64,000 nt of DNA from the NCBI RefSeq assembly GCF_040939125.1, contig NZ_CP162495.1, positions 682,001 to 746,000 of the forward strand, read 5' to 3'. The position numbers and the translations under genes are program-made. Positions 37,233 through 46,511 of this stretch are shown piece after piece. Source of the DNA: Clostridium sp. BJN0013. GTDB lineage: Bacteria > Bacillota > Clostridia > Clostridiales > Clostridiaceae. Every line of letters begins with the position of its first letter. Within the stretch, counting starts at the first letter, position 1. The notes below the pieces were generated by a model. The model did not search any database. It saw nothing but the letters and a program-made list of their open reading frames with translations, and was not told the origin of the DNA.

Positions 37233-38114
37233 ATGAGTTTATTTAAAGGTTCAGGGGTTGCCATAGTTACTCCATTTAATGATAAAGGTGTTGACTTGAA
37301 AAAACTTGAAGAATTATTGGAGTGGCATATTGAATCAGGTACAGATGCTATTATAATTTGTGGAACTACTGGAGAAGCTTCTACTATGACAGAACAGGAG
37401 AGAAAAGATGCTATAAAACTCACTGTGGATGTAGTAAAAAAGAGAATTCCGGTTATTGCAGGAACAGGCAGTAATTGTACCCAGTCATCTGTGGATATGA
37501 GTAAATGGGCAGAGAGCATAGGTGTAGATGGAGTTTTAGTAATTACTCCATACTATAACAAAACTACTCAAAAGGGATTAATAGAACATTTTAAAGCAGT
37601 GGCTTCTGGTATAAAAATTCCTATTGTGGTATACAACGTTCCAGGAAGAACTGGCATGAATGTACAGCCTAAGACTCTTAAAGAATTATGTGAGATAGAA
37701 AATATTGCTGCTATTAAAGAGGCCAGTGGAGATATAAGCCAGATTGCACAAATGAAAGCTTTATGCAGGGATAGGATTGATATATATTCTGGAAATGACG
37801 ATCAAGTAATTCCTATACTTTCAGTAGGAGGAATAGGGGTTATATCGGTGCTTGCAAATATTATTCCAAAAGATATGCATAATATGTGCAAATTGTTTTT
37901 AGAAGGAAAGGTAGAGGAAGCATTGAAAATACAATTGGATTCTCTGGCATTGAATAAAGCCATGTTTATAGAAACAAATCCTATACCTGTAAAAACTGCC
38001 ATGAATATTTTAGGAATGAATGTTGGTAAACTCAGACTTCCACTCTGTGAGATGTCAGAAGGAAATTTAGAAATTCTAAAAACAGAACTTAAAAATTATG
38101 ATCTCCTAAAATAA
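37233..38114 (+). CDS. dapA: 4-hydroxy-tetrahydrodipicolinate synthase
   Basis: It condenses pyruvate with aspartate semialdehyde, the first dedicated lysine step. The 293-residue TIM barrel has GTTGEASTM (about 43-51), the catalytic Tyr in [10 protein letters not shown] (about 135) and the Schiff-base Lys in AIKEASGD (about 163). AATGAGGTG lies ahead of the ATG. It is between asd and dapB on the same strand; a perfect hairpin follows before dapB. Confidence 0.96.
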   Translation: MSLFKGSGVAIVTPFNDKGVDLKKLEELLEWHIESGTDAIIICGTTGEASTMTEQERKDAIKLTVDVVKKRIPVIAGTGSNCTQSSVDMSKWAESIGVDGVLVITPYYNKTTQKGLIEHFKAVASGIKIPIVVYNVPGRTGMNVQPKTLKELCEIENIAAIKEASGDISQIAQMKALCRDRIDIYSGNDDQVIPILSVGGIGVISVLANIIPKDMHNMCKLFLEGKVEEALKIQLDSLALNKAMFIETNPIPVKTAMNILGMNVGKLRLPLCEMSEGNLEILKTELKNYDLLK

Positions 38115-38169
38115 AATAAAATTTAACTTATTTAGATTATTATAAAAATGGAAGGTTATTTTTTAGATT

Positions 38170-38201
38170 TTAACGTGAAAGATTAATTTCTTTCACGTTA
38201 A
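38170..38201. repeat. Perfect inverted repeat between dapA and dapB
   Basis: The arms TTAACGTGAAAGA and TCTTTCACGTTAA are perfect over 13 bp with a 6-base loop. There is no T-run after it on the plus strand, so it may be an RNA processing or stability hairpin, or an operator, rather than a simple terminator. Confidence 0.7.
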
Positions 38202-38257
38202 GTTGTGAAATTACTGAATTTAAAATATATAAATATAATTTTTAAGGGGAGTTGTAA

Positions 38258-39010
38258 ATGATTAAAATCATATTAAGCGGCTGTAATGGCAAAATGGGAA
38301 AAGTAATAACTAATTTAATAGAAGGGTATTCTAATTTAACTATAGTAGCTGGAATAGATAAAAATTGTGAAAAATCTAAATTTCCTGTATTTCCAGATAT
38401 ATCTAAGTACAATATAGAAGGAGATGTAATACTAGATTTTTCAAGGCCTGAGGCTTTAAATCTTATTTTACAATATGCTAAAGAAAAAAATATAGGGGTT
38501 ATACTGTGTACTACAGGATATAGTGAAGAACAGATTGAAAAGATTAATGAAGCTTCCAAGTACATTCCTATATTCAGGTCGGCTAATATGTCCATAGGTA
38601 TAAATATGATAAATAAAATATTAAGAACCATGAGTGCAGTTTTATATGAAAACTTTGATATAGAAATAATAGAAAAGCACCATAATCAAAAAGTAGATTC
38701 ACCAAGTGGAACTGCCCTGTTGCTTGGAAATACTATAAAAGACTCCATTGGAGAAAAATTGGATTTTGTAAATGGAAGAGAAGGTATTAAGAAGAGAACT
38801 CATAATGAAATAGGAATACATGCTATAAGAGGAGGTAGTATAGTAGGAGAACATGATGTTATATTTGCCGGCCAGGGAGAAACCATAGAAATTAAGCATA
38901 CTGCTATTTCCAGGGAAGTATTTGCAGTAGGAGCTTTAAAGGCATGTGAGTTTATGTTCAATAGAGAAAAGGGTTTCTATTCAATGGATGATGTAATTGG
39001 CGGTAAATAA
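38258..39010 (+). CDS. dapB: 4-hydroxy-tetrahydrodipicolinate reductase
   Basis: It reduces the DapA product to tetrahydrodipicolinate with NAD(P)H. The 250 residues show the N-terminal dinucleotide motif [10 protein letters not shown] (about 5-14), the middle CTTGYSEEQ, and the catalytic region [17 protein letters not shown] (His-His and Lys). AAGGGGAG precedes the ATG. It is 143 bases downstream of dapA, with a hairpin in the gap, and ends at a hairpin shared with the convergent aminotransferase. Confidence 0.95.
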   Translation: MIKIILSGCNGKMGKVITNLIEGYSNLTIVAGIDKNCEKSKFPVFPDISKYNIEGDVILDFSRPEALNLILQYAKEKNIGVILCTTGYSEEQIEKINEASKYIPIFRSANMSIGINMINKILRTMSAVLYENFDIEIIEKHHNQKVDSPSGTALLLGNTIKDSIGEKLDFVNGREGIKKRTHNEIGIHAIRGGSIVGEHDVIFAGQGETIEIKHTAISREVFAVGALKACEFMFNREKGFYSMDDVIGGK

Positions 39011-39022
39011 TAAGATTTAAAA

Positions 39023-39066
39023 TTAAGAGCTAAGAGTTAATTCACTTTTCACTCTTAACTCTTAAC
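39023..39066. terminator. Hairpin between convergent dapB and aminotransferase genes
   Basis: TTAAGAGCTAAGAGTTAA pairs with CTCTTAACTCTTAA across a loop of about 11 bases; a bidirectional terminator is likely. Confidence 0.6.
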
Positions 39067-39068
39067 TA

Positions 39069-40229
39069 TTAAAAAGAATTTACCCACTGTTCTAATTTAT
39101 CCATACATAGCTTAAGTTTATCCATACTATATGCATAGGATATTCTAACGTATCCTTCTCCACCTGAGCCGAAAGCAGAACCAGGAACAATAGCGACACC
39201 AGCCTCTTTTAAAAGTTTTTCGCAAAATTCTTCACTGCTTATAGAAAAGTTCTTTATAGAAGGAAATATATAGAAAGCTCCTTCAGGTAAATTTGTGTCA
39301 AAACCTATGGATTTTAATTTATTATAAATATAATCCCTTCTTTTCATAAATTCATTTTTCATATAATCTACATCTTTCATACAGCTTATAAGTCCCTCGC
39401 AGGCACCCCATTGGGCAATAGAAGGGGCGCAGGATACATTATATTGATGTACTTTCATTATCTCATCCATAATTGATGGGTGGGCACATACATATCCTAC
39501 TCTAAGCCCAGTCATGGAAAACATTTTAGAAAATCCACCTATTAATATAACTTTATTTCGTATTTTTTCATATTGAGCAATGGAATAGTAATTTTCTTTA
39601 AAACACAGACAAGCGTACATTTCATCACTTACAACAATGATATTATATTTACATAATAAATTAAAAAGTTTTTTATTATCTTTCTGGGATAGTATAGCAC
39701 CAGTAGGATTAGAAGGATAAGATAAAACTATTATTTTAGGTTTTTCATTTTCTAGTATTTTTTTTAGTTCATCAAAATCTATGGAAAAGTCTTCTTTTAA
39801 GTTGTAATTTATTACGCTACCCCCTAAAATCTTTACACAGCTCTTATAAGCAGGATAGGCAGGTGTGGGTATCAATACTTTGTCCCCTGGATTTACCAGA
39901 GCGGTGAAGGTATCCATAAGTGCTTCACTGCCGCCTACGGTAATACAGATTTCTTCTGGATTATAAGATATGTTTAAATTTCCAAGGTAATTGGATATTT
40001 CTGTTCTAAGTTCTAATATTCCTGCATTTTGTGTATAGGTAGTTTTATTTTGTTCAATAGCTTTTGTCATAGCAATCTTAATTTTTTCAGGTACATTAAA
40101 ATCAGGTTGACCTAGAGTTAAAGATATAGCACCTGGATAAAGGGCAACCTTATTATAAAATTGTCTAATACCTGATATTTCTATACCTTTAACATTTTCT
40201 GATATGGAATTTTTTAAAAGAGTATTCAA
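39069..40229 (-). CDS. Class I PLP aminotransferase, PatA-like
   Basis: The 386-residue fold-type I aminotransferase has the PLP Lys in GGFSKMFSMTGLR (about residue 234), the aspartate motif VVSDEMYACL and substrate Arg in YVRISYA. It closely resembles B. subtilis PatA, the N-acetyl-LL-diaminopimelate aminotransferase. Together with dapH and dapAB nearby this makes the acetyl-DAP pathway the likely role. An aspartate or aromatic aminotransferase role cannot be excluded. No clear ribosome site was noted; the N-terminus MNTLLKNSIS fits the family. Confidence 0.83.
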   Translation of the reverse strand: MNTLLKNSISENVKGIEISGIRQFYNKVALYPGAISLTLGQPDFNVPEKIKIAMTKAIEQNKTTYTQNAGILELRTEISNYLGNLNISYNPEEICITVGGSEALMDTFTALVNPGDKVLIPTPAYPAYKSCVKILGGSVINYNLKEDFSIDFDELKKILENEKPKIIVLSYPSNPTGAILSQKDNKKLFNLLCKYNIIVVSDEMYACLCFKENYYSIAQYEKIRNKVILIGGFSKMFSMTGLRVGYVCAHPSIMDEIMKVHQYNVSCAPSIAQWGACEGLISCMKDVDYMKNEFMKRRDYIYNKLKSIGFDTNLPEGAFYIFPSIKNFSISSEEFCEKLLKEAGVAIVPGSAFGSGGEGYVRISYAYSMDKLKLCMDKLEQWVNSF

Positions 40230-40350
40230 TTTCTCACGTCCAATCTGTATAATTAAATTACTTTACTACTTTATTACTAGTTTATATTATATATTTTAAG
40301 TTCTGTAAAATAAACTAGTAATTTTATAATTGAGAGTATATTTTGTTTAC

Positions 40351-40415
40351 CGGTTATCCTTATTCTCGCTTTGAAGAAATTTTGGGGGGCTAATTAATTG
40401 CAGCCTTTGGATAAG
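40351..40415 (-). repeat. Dispersed structured repeat, copy C (5' part, minus strand)
   Basis: On the minus strand it reads TTATCCAAAGGCTGCAATTA, then AGCCCCCCA and TTTCTTCAAAGCG, then diverges. It is truncated before the GGAGAAAAG half. Confidence 0.65.
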
Positions 40416-40419
40416 TAAT

Positions 40420-40455
40420 AAAAAGATCCTAAAAATATATTTTTAGGATCTTTTT
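40420..40455. terminator. Perfect palindromic terminator
   Basis: AAAAGATCCTAAAAA / TTTTTAGGATCTTTT with a 4-base loop. It sits just beyond the tRNA-like remnant in the same relation as the real terminator has to the tRNA-Cys gene. Confidence 0.75.
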
Positions 40456-40458
40456 ATT

Positions 40459-40500
40459 AAGGAGATCTTATCCAGATTTGAACTGGAGATAAAGGTCTTA
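40459..40500 (-). pseudogene. tRNA-Cys 3'-half remnant
   Basis: The intact T-arm CCAGATTTGAACTGG (plus strand) and the adjoining GATAAAGGT match the tRNA-Cys gene at 41160-41233, with scattered changes. The acceptor strand is degraded and the 5' half is missing. It is not a functional tRNA. Confidence 0.7.
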
Positions 40501-40641
40501 TAAGTTGTATATTTTGCTAAAAAGGTTGGTAATATCTATTTTTAGCTATTTTGTAGTATAGTATTATGTTAAAATTATAACATAGTTAAAAATAGGAGTA
40601 AACAAGTAACATATTCCAGTTATAAGGAGAGAAATATTATT

Positions 40642-40976
40642 GTGAAAAATAGGGCATTATACACTGTATTTATGGCATAGGAATTTGGACAATTCTACAA
40701 GTATTTTGCTGGACATTAGTTGTGTTCGCATCTCTTTTGTTAAAATACTTAATAGATGTGCAATCAGTATTAAAACTTTCCATTATAGGCTTTAGTTTAG
40801 TCTTCATGTATGGAGTCAGTATGAATATTTGTATGACTGTATTTTATGGATCCATGACTGGTATAAGAGCATATTTTTTTATAAGTTTTCCTTATGACCT
40901 GGCACATGCAGTATCAACTTCAGTAACATTACCTATACTTGTGAAATTACTAAAAAAAGTAAAAATATATTTTTAA
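40642..40976 (+). pseudogene. Degraded small membrane protein, ECF S-component-like
   Basis: After AAGGAGAG, a GTG at 40642 starts VKNRALYTVFMA and runs into TAG. A +2 shift restores GIWTILQVFCWTLVV and continues to 40976. The remainder is strongly hydrophobic and ends in FISFPYDLAHAVSTSVTLPI, reminiscent of the last helices of ECF-transporter substrate-binding components (FP-D-HA pattern). It is too short and frameshifted to work. It lies between a tRNA-Cys remnant and the tRNA array. Confidence 0.5.
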
Positions 40977-41040
40977 TAGGTCTAAATTTTAAATTATGTA
41001 TCAATTATAAAAATGGTTATTTTATCTCAAAACCGCTATT

Positions 41041-41080
41041 TAAGTTCAAGTGGAGAAAAGCATTCATTATGAGCACACTG
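41041..41080 (+). repeat. Dispersed structured repeat, copy D (3' fragment)
   Basis: It keeps only AGTTCAAGTGGAGAAAAGCA and the next TTCATTATGAGCACACT from the second half of the repeat. Confidence 0.55.
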
Positions 41081-41101
41081 CAAAAGAAGTGAAACCCAAA
41101 T

Positions 41102-41144
41102 AAAAAGCAGCCTGTATACTGAAATAACAGCATACAGGCTGCTT
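41102..41144 (-). terminator. Terminator of the tRNA array
   Basis: AAGCAGCCTGTAT / ATACAGGCTGCTT form a long stem; on the minus strand it ends in TTTTTATTT, downstream of tRNA-Cys. Confidence 0.85.
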
Positions 41145-41159
41145 CTCTAAATAAAAAAT

Positions 41160-41233
<74 letters not shown>

Positions 41234-41240
41234 ATATTAT

Positions 41241-41315
41241 TGGAGCGGAAGACGGGATTTGAACCCGCGACGTTCACCTTGGCAAGGTGACGCTCTACCA
41301 CTGAGCCACTCCCGC
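41241..41315 (-). tRNA. tRNA-Gly (GCC)
   Basis: Starts GCGGGAGTGGCTCAGTGGTA, anticodon loop TTGCCAA (GCC), ends CTTCCGCTCCA with CCA encoded. Confidence 0.95.
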
Positions 41316-41320
41316 AAAAC

Positions 41321-41396
<76 letters not shown>

Positions 41397-41400
41397 AAAA

Positions 41401-41477
41401 TGGCGACCCAGAAGGGACTTGAACCCTCGACCTCCGGCGTGACAGGCCGGCACTCTAACCAGCTGAGCCACTGGGCC
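41401..41477 (-). tRNA. tRNA-Asp (GTC)
   Basis: Starts GGCCCAGTGGCTCAGCTGGT, anticodon loop CTGTCAC (GTC), ends TCTGGGTCGCCA with CCA encoded. Confidence 0.95.
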
Positions 41478-41481
41478 ATAG

Positions 41482-41557
41482 TGGTGGGCACAACAGGGCT
41501 CGAACCTGTGACCCTCTGCTTGTAAGGCAGATGCTCTCCCAGCTGAGCTATGCGCCC
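41482..41557 (-). tRNA. tRNA-Val (TAC)
   Basis: Starts GGGCGCATAGCTCAGCTGGG, anticodon loop CTTACAA (TAC), ends TGTGCCCACCA with CCA encoded. First gene of the array. I saw nothing definite in 41558-41818, upstream of it. Confidence 0.95.
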
Positions 41558-41818
41558 ATGAAAAACTTTCATTACGTGACAAGTAATATTATATATTCAC
41601 ACCTACATATTGTCAATACTTTATTATAATTTTTTAATATATTACTAAAATCAGAGTTTATTTTAAAAACTTGGGTCAATTTCACCTGTAGAAGTCAGGC
41701 AGTTTCTTAAATATATTATAATTTAATCTTAAAAATTATTACTGTCGATATTTGACAGCAGAAAATTGAATAGAGATTTTGTTTAGACATATACTACTTT
41801 GGAAGGGAGTGTGAATAA

Positions 41819-42718
41819 ATGCTGTTGCTAACCATAGTATATAATAAAGAAAGAGATCGTATAATGCAGGGAATAAGAGAGATAAAAGAATATTTTAAAC
41901 ACAAAGATATACTCATTGGAATATATGAAAGTATAGAGTGTAGTACTCACTTCCTTAAAATATTTTGTGATAGAGAATTTAATGATAAACTTAACAATAT
42001 ATTTGATATACATGTTGCCAGTATTATTTACAATATAATAATAGATGAATTTTGTAAAAAAGATATGGGAGCTTTTTTATCTGACACATACTTTTTTTTA
42101 AAATATGAAGAATTAGAAGAAATTAAAAAAGAGAGTTTAAAAGTATTAAGAGGAGAAATGGAAATTAGAGATGAGGATTCTATTTATTGTATAAATAAAA
42201 GAAATGATATAATAGATAAAATATGTGGATGTATAGATGAAAATAGGGAAATAAATATAGAAGGATTTATGACCTTTAGAATGAAAGAGCTTCTAGATGA
42301 TCTGGAAACAATTATTGATCGGGTAGTGGAGAAATACATGGCGGAAAAGGAATATAATGAGTTTATAAAGCTTTTAAAATATTTTATAGAGATTCAAGAA
42401 AGTAAAATGGATTATCTGAGCATAATTATTTCCAATGATGGGAAATACATTATAAATAACGAGAGGGAAGAAGATATAACGGATAGTTTTTTTAAAGATC
42501 TAACAGAATTAAAATATAATGCCAATACAGACTTGGATGATATTCTAATAAGTGCATTGATAACAAATTCACCTGAAAATATAGTAATACATTGTGTTGA
42601 AAACTGTAAAAATAAAGAATTAATAGATACTATAAAAAATGTTTTTACACATAGAGTTAAATTTTGTGATGATTGTAAAATCTGCAGACTTATAAAAAAT
42701 AATTTAAACAGGGTATAG
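41819..42718 (+). CDS. ytxC: YtxC-like sporulation protein
   Basis: The 299-residue soluble protein has the middle and C-terminal features of the YtxC family (INIEGFMTFRMKELLDDLE; YNEFIKLLKYFIEIQES; VIHCVENC). In Bacillus and clostridia ytxC lies immediately ahead of thrS, as here, which supports the call. The biochemical function is unknown, and the link to sporulation is from the family name. GGAAGGGAG precedes the ATG. Confidence 0.8.
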   Translation: MLLLTIVYNKERDRIMQGIREIKEYFKHKDILIGIYESIECSTHFLKIFCDREFNDKLNNIFDIHVASIIYNIIIDEFCKKDMGAFLSDTYFFLKYEELEEIKKESLKVLRGEMEIRDEDSIYCINKRNDIIDKICGCIDENREINIEGFMTFRMKELLDDLETIIDRVVEKYMAEKEYNEFIKLLKYFIEIQESKMDYLSIIISNDGKYIINNEREEDITDSFFKDLTELKYNANTDLDDILISALITNSPENIVIHCVENCKNKELIDTIKNVFTHRVKFCDDCKICRLIKNNLNRV

Positions 42719-42721
42719 AAT

Positions 42722-42868
42722 ATCAAGTAATTCTTGGATTTAGATGGAGTTTGTTCATTTTTCTTCATCTCAATCTTAGAATAATTTATTCAGGGCATAC
42801 AAGTGTTTATTTCCCACTTTTAAAAAGATAGGGATATCATAATCACAGCCTTTAGATAAAAACTTCTA
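42722..42868 (-). repeat. Dispersed structured repeat, copy E (complete, minus strand)
   Basis: On the minus strand it runs from TTTTTATCTAAAGGCTGTGA through CACTTGTATGCCCTGAATAA to AACTCCATCTAAATCC and TTACTTGAT. The 3' stem AGATGAAG / CTCCATCT changes on both sides compared with other copies, keeping the pairing. Confidence 0.7.
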
Positions 42869-42904
42869 TTTTTATATTGACATAATAATTTTAGAATAAT
42901 ATAA

Positions 42905-43181
42905 TGATTGAAAATAGAAATAAAGACTATGAAGAGGAAAGTAGATAAATTATTTGCTTTAAGAGAGAAGGATTGTAAGCTGAAATATCCTTTAGGTAAA
43001 ATTTATTAAAAACCACCTTGGAGTTGTATACTGAAATTTTAGTAGGTATTTCCGTTATCCTGCGTTAAGGATATAGAGATAGTAGCATTTAAAGGTATAC
43101 TTTTACTATAAAGTATGGTGCTATTAATTTGGGTGGAACCACGGCAAAACTCGTCCCATTTCAGGGAAGAGTTTTTTATTT
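42905..43181 (+). promoter_or_regulatory. T-box riboswitch of thrS
   Basis: The leader carries the T-box GGGTGGAACCACGG (43130-43143), followed by the terminator AAAACTCGTCCC / GGGAAGAGTTTT with T-run (43146-43180). Stem I is upstream (AAGAGGAAAGTAGATAA and AGAGAGAAGG). ACC occurs at about 43009-43014 as a candidate Thr specifier, not proven. Confidence 0.82.
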
Positions 43182-43192
43182 GTTCATTTTTA

Positions 43193-43343
43193 TTTATCCG
43201 AACGCTGGAATTAGATAACGCCCCCAATTCCTTCAAAATGGAGGATAGGCACTGATATGAACATGGATAAATTCTTCTTAGGTTCAATGGAGAAAAGTAT
43301 TCCTCATGGGCAAACCCTACCTGAATCTAAGAATCACTTGATT
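43193..43343 (+). repeat. Dispersed structured repeat, copy F (short form)
   Basis: It runs from TTTATCCGAACGCTGGAATT through GGCACTGATATGAACATGGA and CAATGGAGAAAAG to AGAATCACTTGATTT. It lies between the T-box terminator and the thrS start, exactly as copy A does in front of valS. Confidence 0.75.
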
Positions 43344-43386
43344 TGAAAGTTAAAACATGAAAGATCTGTTTGAAGGAGGAATAACT

Positions 43387-45300
43387 GTGATAAAAATAAG
43401 TTTAAAGGATGGTAAAAAAATAGAAGTGGAAAAAGGATCAAAAGTAATTGATATTGCATCAAAACTGAGTATTTCTTTATCCAAGAAGGCATTGGGAGCT
43501 GTGGTAGACGGTAAAGTGGCAGAACTCAATGATGAAATTAATGAAGATTGTAAACTTGAAATTTTGACCTTTGAAGATGAAGAAGGAAAGAAGATATTAA
43601 GACATACAGCTTCTCATATACTTGCCCAGGCCATAAAAAGGTTGTATCCGGAAGTTAAGCTTGCTATAGGACCAGCTATAGATTCAGGATTTTATTATGA
43701 TGTAGATGCCGAATTTTCCTTTACTCCGGAATTGCTTGAAAAAATCGAAGGCAAGATGAATGAAATAGTTAAGGAAGATATAAGATTGGAAAGATTTGAA
43801 CTTCCAAGAGAAGAAGCCATAAAATTTATGGAAGAGAAGGATGAACCCTATAAAGTAGAATTAATAAAAGATTTGCCGGAGGATTCAGTAATATCTTTTT
43901 ATAAACAGGGTGATTTTGTAGATCTCTGTGCAGGTCCTCATGTACCTTCTACAGGAAGAGCTAAAGCTGTAAAGCTTCTTTCTATAGCGGGGGCCTACTG
44001 GAGGGGAAATGAAAATAATAAAATGCTTCAAAGAATATATGGTACTGTATTTGAAAAGAAAAGTGATCTCGAGAATTATATTAAATTAATGGAAGAAGCA
44101 AAAAAAAGGGATCACAGAAAATTGGGCAAGGAATTAGATTTATTCAGTATACATGAGGAAGGACCAGGATTTCCATTTTTCCATCCAAAGGGAATGGTAA
44201 TCAGAAATACCCTGCAGAATTTTTGGAGAGAGATGCATTCCAGAGCAGATTATAGTGAAATAATGACTCCTATTATATTGAATGAAGACTTATGGCATAA
44301 ATCGGGACACTGGGATCATTATAAGGAGAATATGTATTTTACTAAAATAGACAATGAAAATTATGCTATAAAGCCTATGAATTGTCCAGGATCAATACTT
44401 GTGTATAAAAGTAATATAAGATCCTACAGGGATCTTCCTAAAAGATATGCAGAGATGGGTATAGTTCACAGACATGAAAAATCCGGTGCACTACATGGTC
44501 TTATGAGGGTAAGATGTTTTACTCAGGATGATGCCCATATATTTGTTACCAAGGATAATATTGCAGATGAAATAATAAAGGTAATAGATCTTATAGATAA
44601 TTTTTATAAAATATTTGGTTTTGAGTATTTTGTTGAACTCTCTACAAGACCTGAGGATTCCATGGGTAGCGATGAAGATTGGGAAGCTGCAACAGAGGGG
44701 TTAAAAAATGCATTGAAAATTGCAGGACTTGATTATAAGGTTAATGAAGGAGATGGAGCCTTTTATGGTCCTAAAATAGATTTTCATTTAAAGGATTGTA
44801 TAGGTAGAACATGGCAGTGTGGAACTGTGCAGTTGGATTTTCAGATGCCTGAAAAGTTTGACTTAAATTATATAGGTGCAGATGGAGAAAAGCACAGACC
44901 TGTTATGATACACAGGGTAGTGTTTGGCTCTATAGAAAGATTTATAGGCATTTTAATAGAACATTATGCAGGAGCATTCCCTGCATGGATTGCTCCTGTA
45001 CAGGTTCAGGTTATGAATATAACTGATTCTCAGGCAGATTATGTGGAAGAAATAGCTAAGGTGCTGAAAGAAAATAATATAAGAGTGGAATGTGATATTA
45101 GAAATGAGAAAATAGGTTATAAAATAAGAGAAGCACAGATGCAGAAGGTCCCTTATATGATTATCTTAGGAGATAAGGAAATGAAAGCTAAAAATATATC
45201 TGTAAGAAGCAGAAAAGAAGGGGATATAGGTACTATGGCTTTAGAGGATTTTATAGTAAAACTTAAAGAAGAAATAGATAAAAAAGTAAGCCATGTATAA
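43387..45300 (+). CDS. thrS: Threonyl-tRNA synthetase
   Basis: This class II synthetase for threonine is 637 residues long. It has a TGS domain (about 1-62), the editing domain with HTASHILAQA and the catalytic core with zinc ligands Cys in PMNCPGS and His in the later VHRHEKSG and PVMIHRVVFGS regions. The anticodon-binding domain starts near AWIAPVQVQV. The start is GTG 43387, with AAGGAGG just upstream; the frame opens ten codons earlier, inside the repeat's flank. It is controlled by the T-box upstream. Confidence 0.96.
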   Translation: MIKISLKDGKKIEVEKGSKVIDIASKLSISLSKKALGAVVDGKVAELNDEINEDCKLEILTFEDEEGKKILRHTASHILAQAIKRLYPEVKLAIGPAIDSGFYYDVDAEFSFTPELLEKIEGKMNEIVKEDIRLERFELPREEAIKFMEEKDEPYKVELIKDLPEDSVISFYKQGDFVDLCAGPHVPSTGRAKAVKLLSIAGAYWRGNENNKMLQRIYGTVFEKKSDLENYIKLMEEAKKRDHRKLGKELDLFSIHEEGPGFPFFHPKGMVIRNTLQNFWREMHSRADYSEIMTPIILNEDLWHKSGHWDHYKENMYFTKIDNENYAIKPMNCPGSILVYKSNIRSYRDLPKRYAEMGIVHRHEKSGALHGLMRVRCFTQDDAHIFVTKDNIADEIIKVIDLIDNFYKIFGFEYFVELSTRPEDSMGSDEDWEAATEGLKNALKIAGLDYKVNEGDGAFYGPKIDFHLKDCIGRTWQCGTVQLDFQMPEKFDLNYIGADGEKHRPVMIHRVVFGSIERFIGILIEHYAGAFPAWIAPVQVQVMNITDSQADYVEEIAKVLKENNIRVECDIRNEKIGYKIREAQMQKVPYMIILGDKEMKAKNISVRSRKEGDIGTMALEDFIVKLKEEIDKKVSHV

Positions 45301-45364
45301 TCTGAAATTTTTTAGAAAATGGCAAAAATTATATATTGACTGTAGTAAATAAAAATAGTACAAT

Positions 45365-45499
45365 GTAATATGTTAAGAAGAAACAGCCGTTTCTCACCTT
45401 ACAGCAAAGCTAGTGAGGTTGTGGTTATAAGAATTTCTTAATTGTCAAGATTCTTTACTATGTGATTTATTCAAGGGCGGCTTTAGGTCGCCTTTTTTA
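45365..45499 (+). promoter_or_regulatory. L20/infC-type leader with terminator
   Basis: A structured leader (CAGCCGTTTCTCACC, GCTAGTGAGGTTGTGG, long AAGAATTTCTTAA stem) ends in the attenuator GGGCGGC / GTCGCC with TTTTTT (45474-45498). Position and look match the autoregulatory leader by which ribosomal protein L20 represses infC-rpmI-rplT in Firmicutes. Here infC is gone and the leader precedes rpmI. Confidence 0.6.
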
Positions 45500-45518
45500 T
45501 GTGTACTTATAAATTCAC

Positions 45519-45625
45519 TATATTAGAAGAATTTTAGATATTTTCATTTGAACTTCAGGATATTTGTATAATAGAATATGACTAAAGCTTCAAGCAAAAA
45601 TATGGCAATGATTTTATTTAAGTAG
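45519..45625 (+). pseudogene. infC: infC (IF3) 3' remnant
   Basis: Three frames joined read YIRRILDIF, then SFELQDICIIEYD, then TKASSKNMAMILFK and a stop at 45623. This follows the C-terminal end of IF3 (E. coli: VLNRVKDDLQELAVVE, then TKIEGRQMIMVLAPK). Everything upstream is missing and at least two frameshifts are present. The genuine infC should occupy this interval, which is only 355 bases long and cannot hold a full gene of about 510 bases. Confidence 0.75.
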
Positions 45626-45655
45626 GAAAAGCATGATTGAGAGGAGGAATTTATT

Positions 45656-45853
45656 ATGCCAAAAATGAAAACTAAAAAAAGTGTGGCTAAAAGATTTAAA
45701 CTTACGGGAACAGGTAAATTAAAGAGAGCACAGGCTTTTAAAAGTCATATATTGACAAAGAAAAGTAGAAAGACTAAGAGAAATCTTAGAAAAACAGCAT
45801 ATGTTTCAGAAACTCAGGAAAAAGTAATGAAAAAATTATTACCTTATGTGTAA
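45656..45853 (+). CDS. rpmI: 50S ribosomal protein L35
   Basis: This 65-residue basic protein begins [20 protein letters not shown] and has the family signature through [14 protein letters not shown]. It is a component of the large ribosomal subunit. GAGAGGAGG is placed before the ATG. It is cotranscribed with rplT, 29 bases downstream. Confidence 0.97.
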   Translation: MPKMKTKKSVAKRFKLTGTGKLKRAQAFKSHILTKKSRKTKRNLRKTAYVSETQEKVMKKLLPYV

Positions 45854-45882
45854 CTGAATAATTCTAAAAGGAGGTTTTTACT

Positions 45883-46242
45883 ATGGCAAGAGTAAAAAGG
45901 GCGGTAAATGCCCGTAAACATCATAAAAAAATATTAAAACTTGCAAAGGGCTATTATGGCGGTAAAAGTAAATTATTTAAAACTGCTAACGAAAGTGTTA
46001 TAAGGGCTTTAAGAAATGCCTATGTGGGAAGAAAGTTAAAGAAAAGAGATTTTAGAAAACTTTGGATAGTGAGAATAAATGCTGCAGCTAGAATAAATGG
46101 ATTGTCTTATTCTAAATTTATGAACGGGATAAAAACTGCAGGTATTAATATAAATAGAAAAATGCTTTCAGAAATAGCTATAAATGATCCTAAAGCATTT
46201 ACAGAATTGGTTCAAGTAGCTAAAGCACAGTTAAATGCATAG
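45883..46242 (+). CDS. rplT: 50S ribosomal protein L20
   Basis: This 119-residue protein begins [20 protein letters not shown] and contains [15 protein letters not shown] and RLWI-like [13 protein letters not shown]. It binds 23S rRNA early in assembly and, in Firmicutes, its own leader. AAGGAGG precedes the ATG. The transcript ends at the hairpin at 46259. Confidence 0.97.
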   Translation: MARVKRAVNARKHHKKILKLAKGYYGGKSKLFKTANESVIRALRNAYVGRKLKKRDFRKLWIVRINAAARINGLSYSKFMNGIKTAGININRKMLSEIAINDPKAFTELVQVAKAQLNA

Positions 46243-46258
46243 ATTTAAGATTACATAA

Positions 46259-46294
46259 AAGTGAGTGGAGCAAAATTTTGCTGCACTTATTTTT
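46259..46294 (+). terminator. Terminator of rpmI-rplT
   Basis: AAGTG...AGCAAAATTTTGCT...CACTT forms one long hairpin, followed by ATTTTT. Confidence 0.75.
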
Positions 46295-46494
46295 ATCCAA
46301 AGGCTGTAAATTGGCTTACCCTAACATCTTCTTCAAAGTGGAAGATGAGCACTGCTGTGTGCCTGGATAAGTTTTTCCCCCTAAAGGATAACTATTCTAA
46401 GTGCTAAAGACACTAAGAATACTGTTAATAAGGTTTAGATGGAGAGGAGTATTTGTCATAAGCAAACTTCACCTCAATCTCTGAATCACTTGAT
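46292..46494 (+). repeat. Dispersed structured repeat, copy G (long form)
   Basis: A complete copy with the extra module (TATTCTAAGTGCTAAAGACA, then CTAAGAATACTG). The P2 stem is CATCTTC / GAAGATG instead of CCCCC / GGGGG, a compensatory change. The P1 stem TTATCC-AGGC / GCCT-GGATAA is intact. It ends 17 bases before the methyltransferase gene. Confidence 0.8.
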
Positions 46495-46511
46495 AATATG
46501 GAGAGGATTAT

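Noticed and set aside
45301-45518. A hidden intact infC with a rare start codon
   Set aside because: The whole gap to rpmI is 355 bases, IF3 needs about 510, and stops occur in all frames across it.
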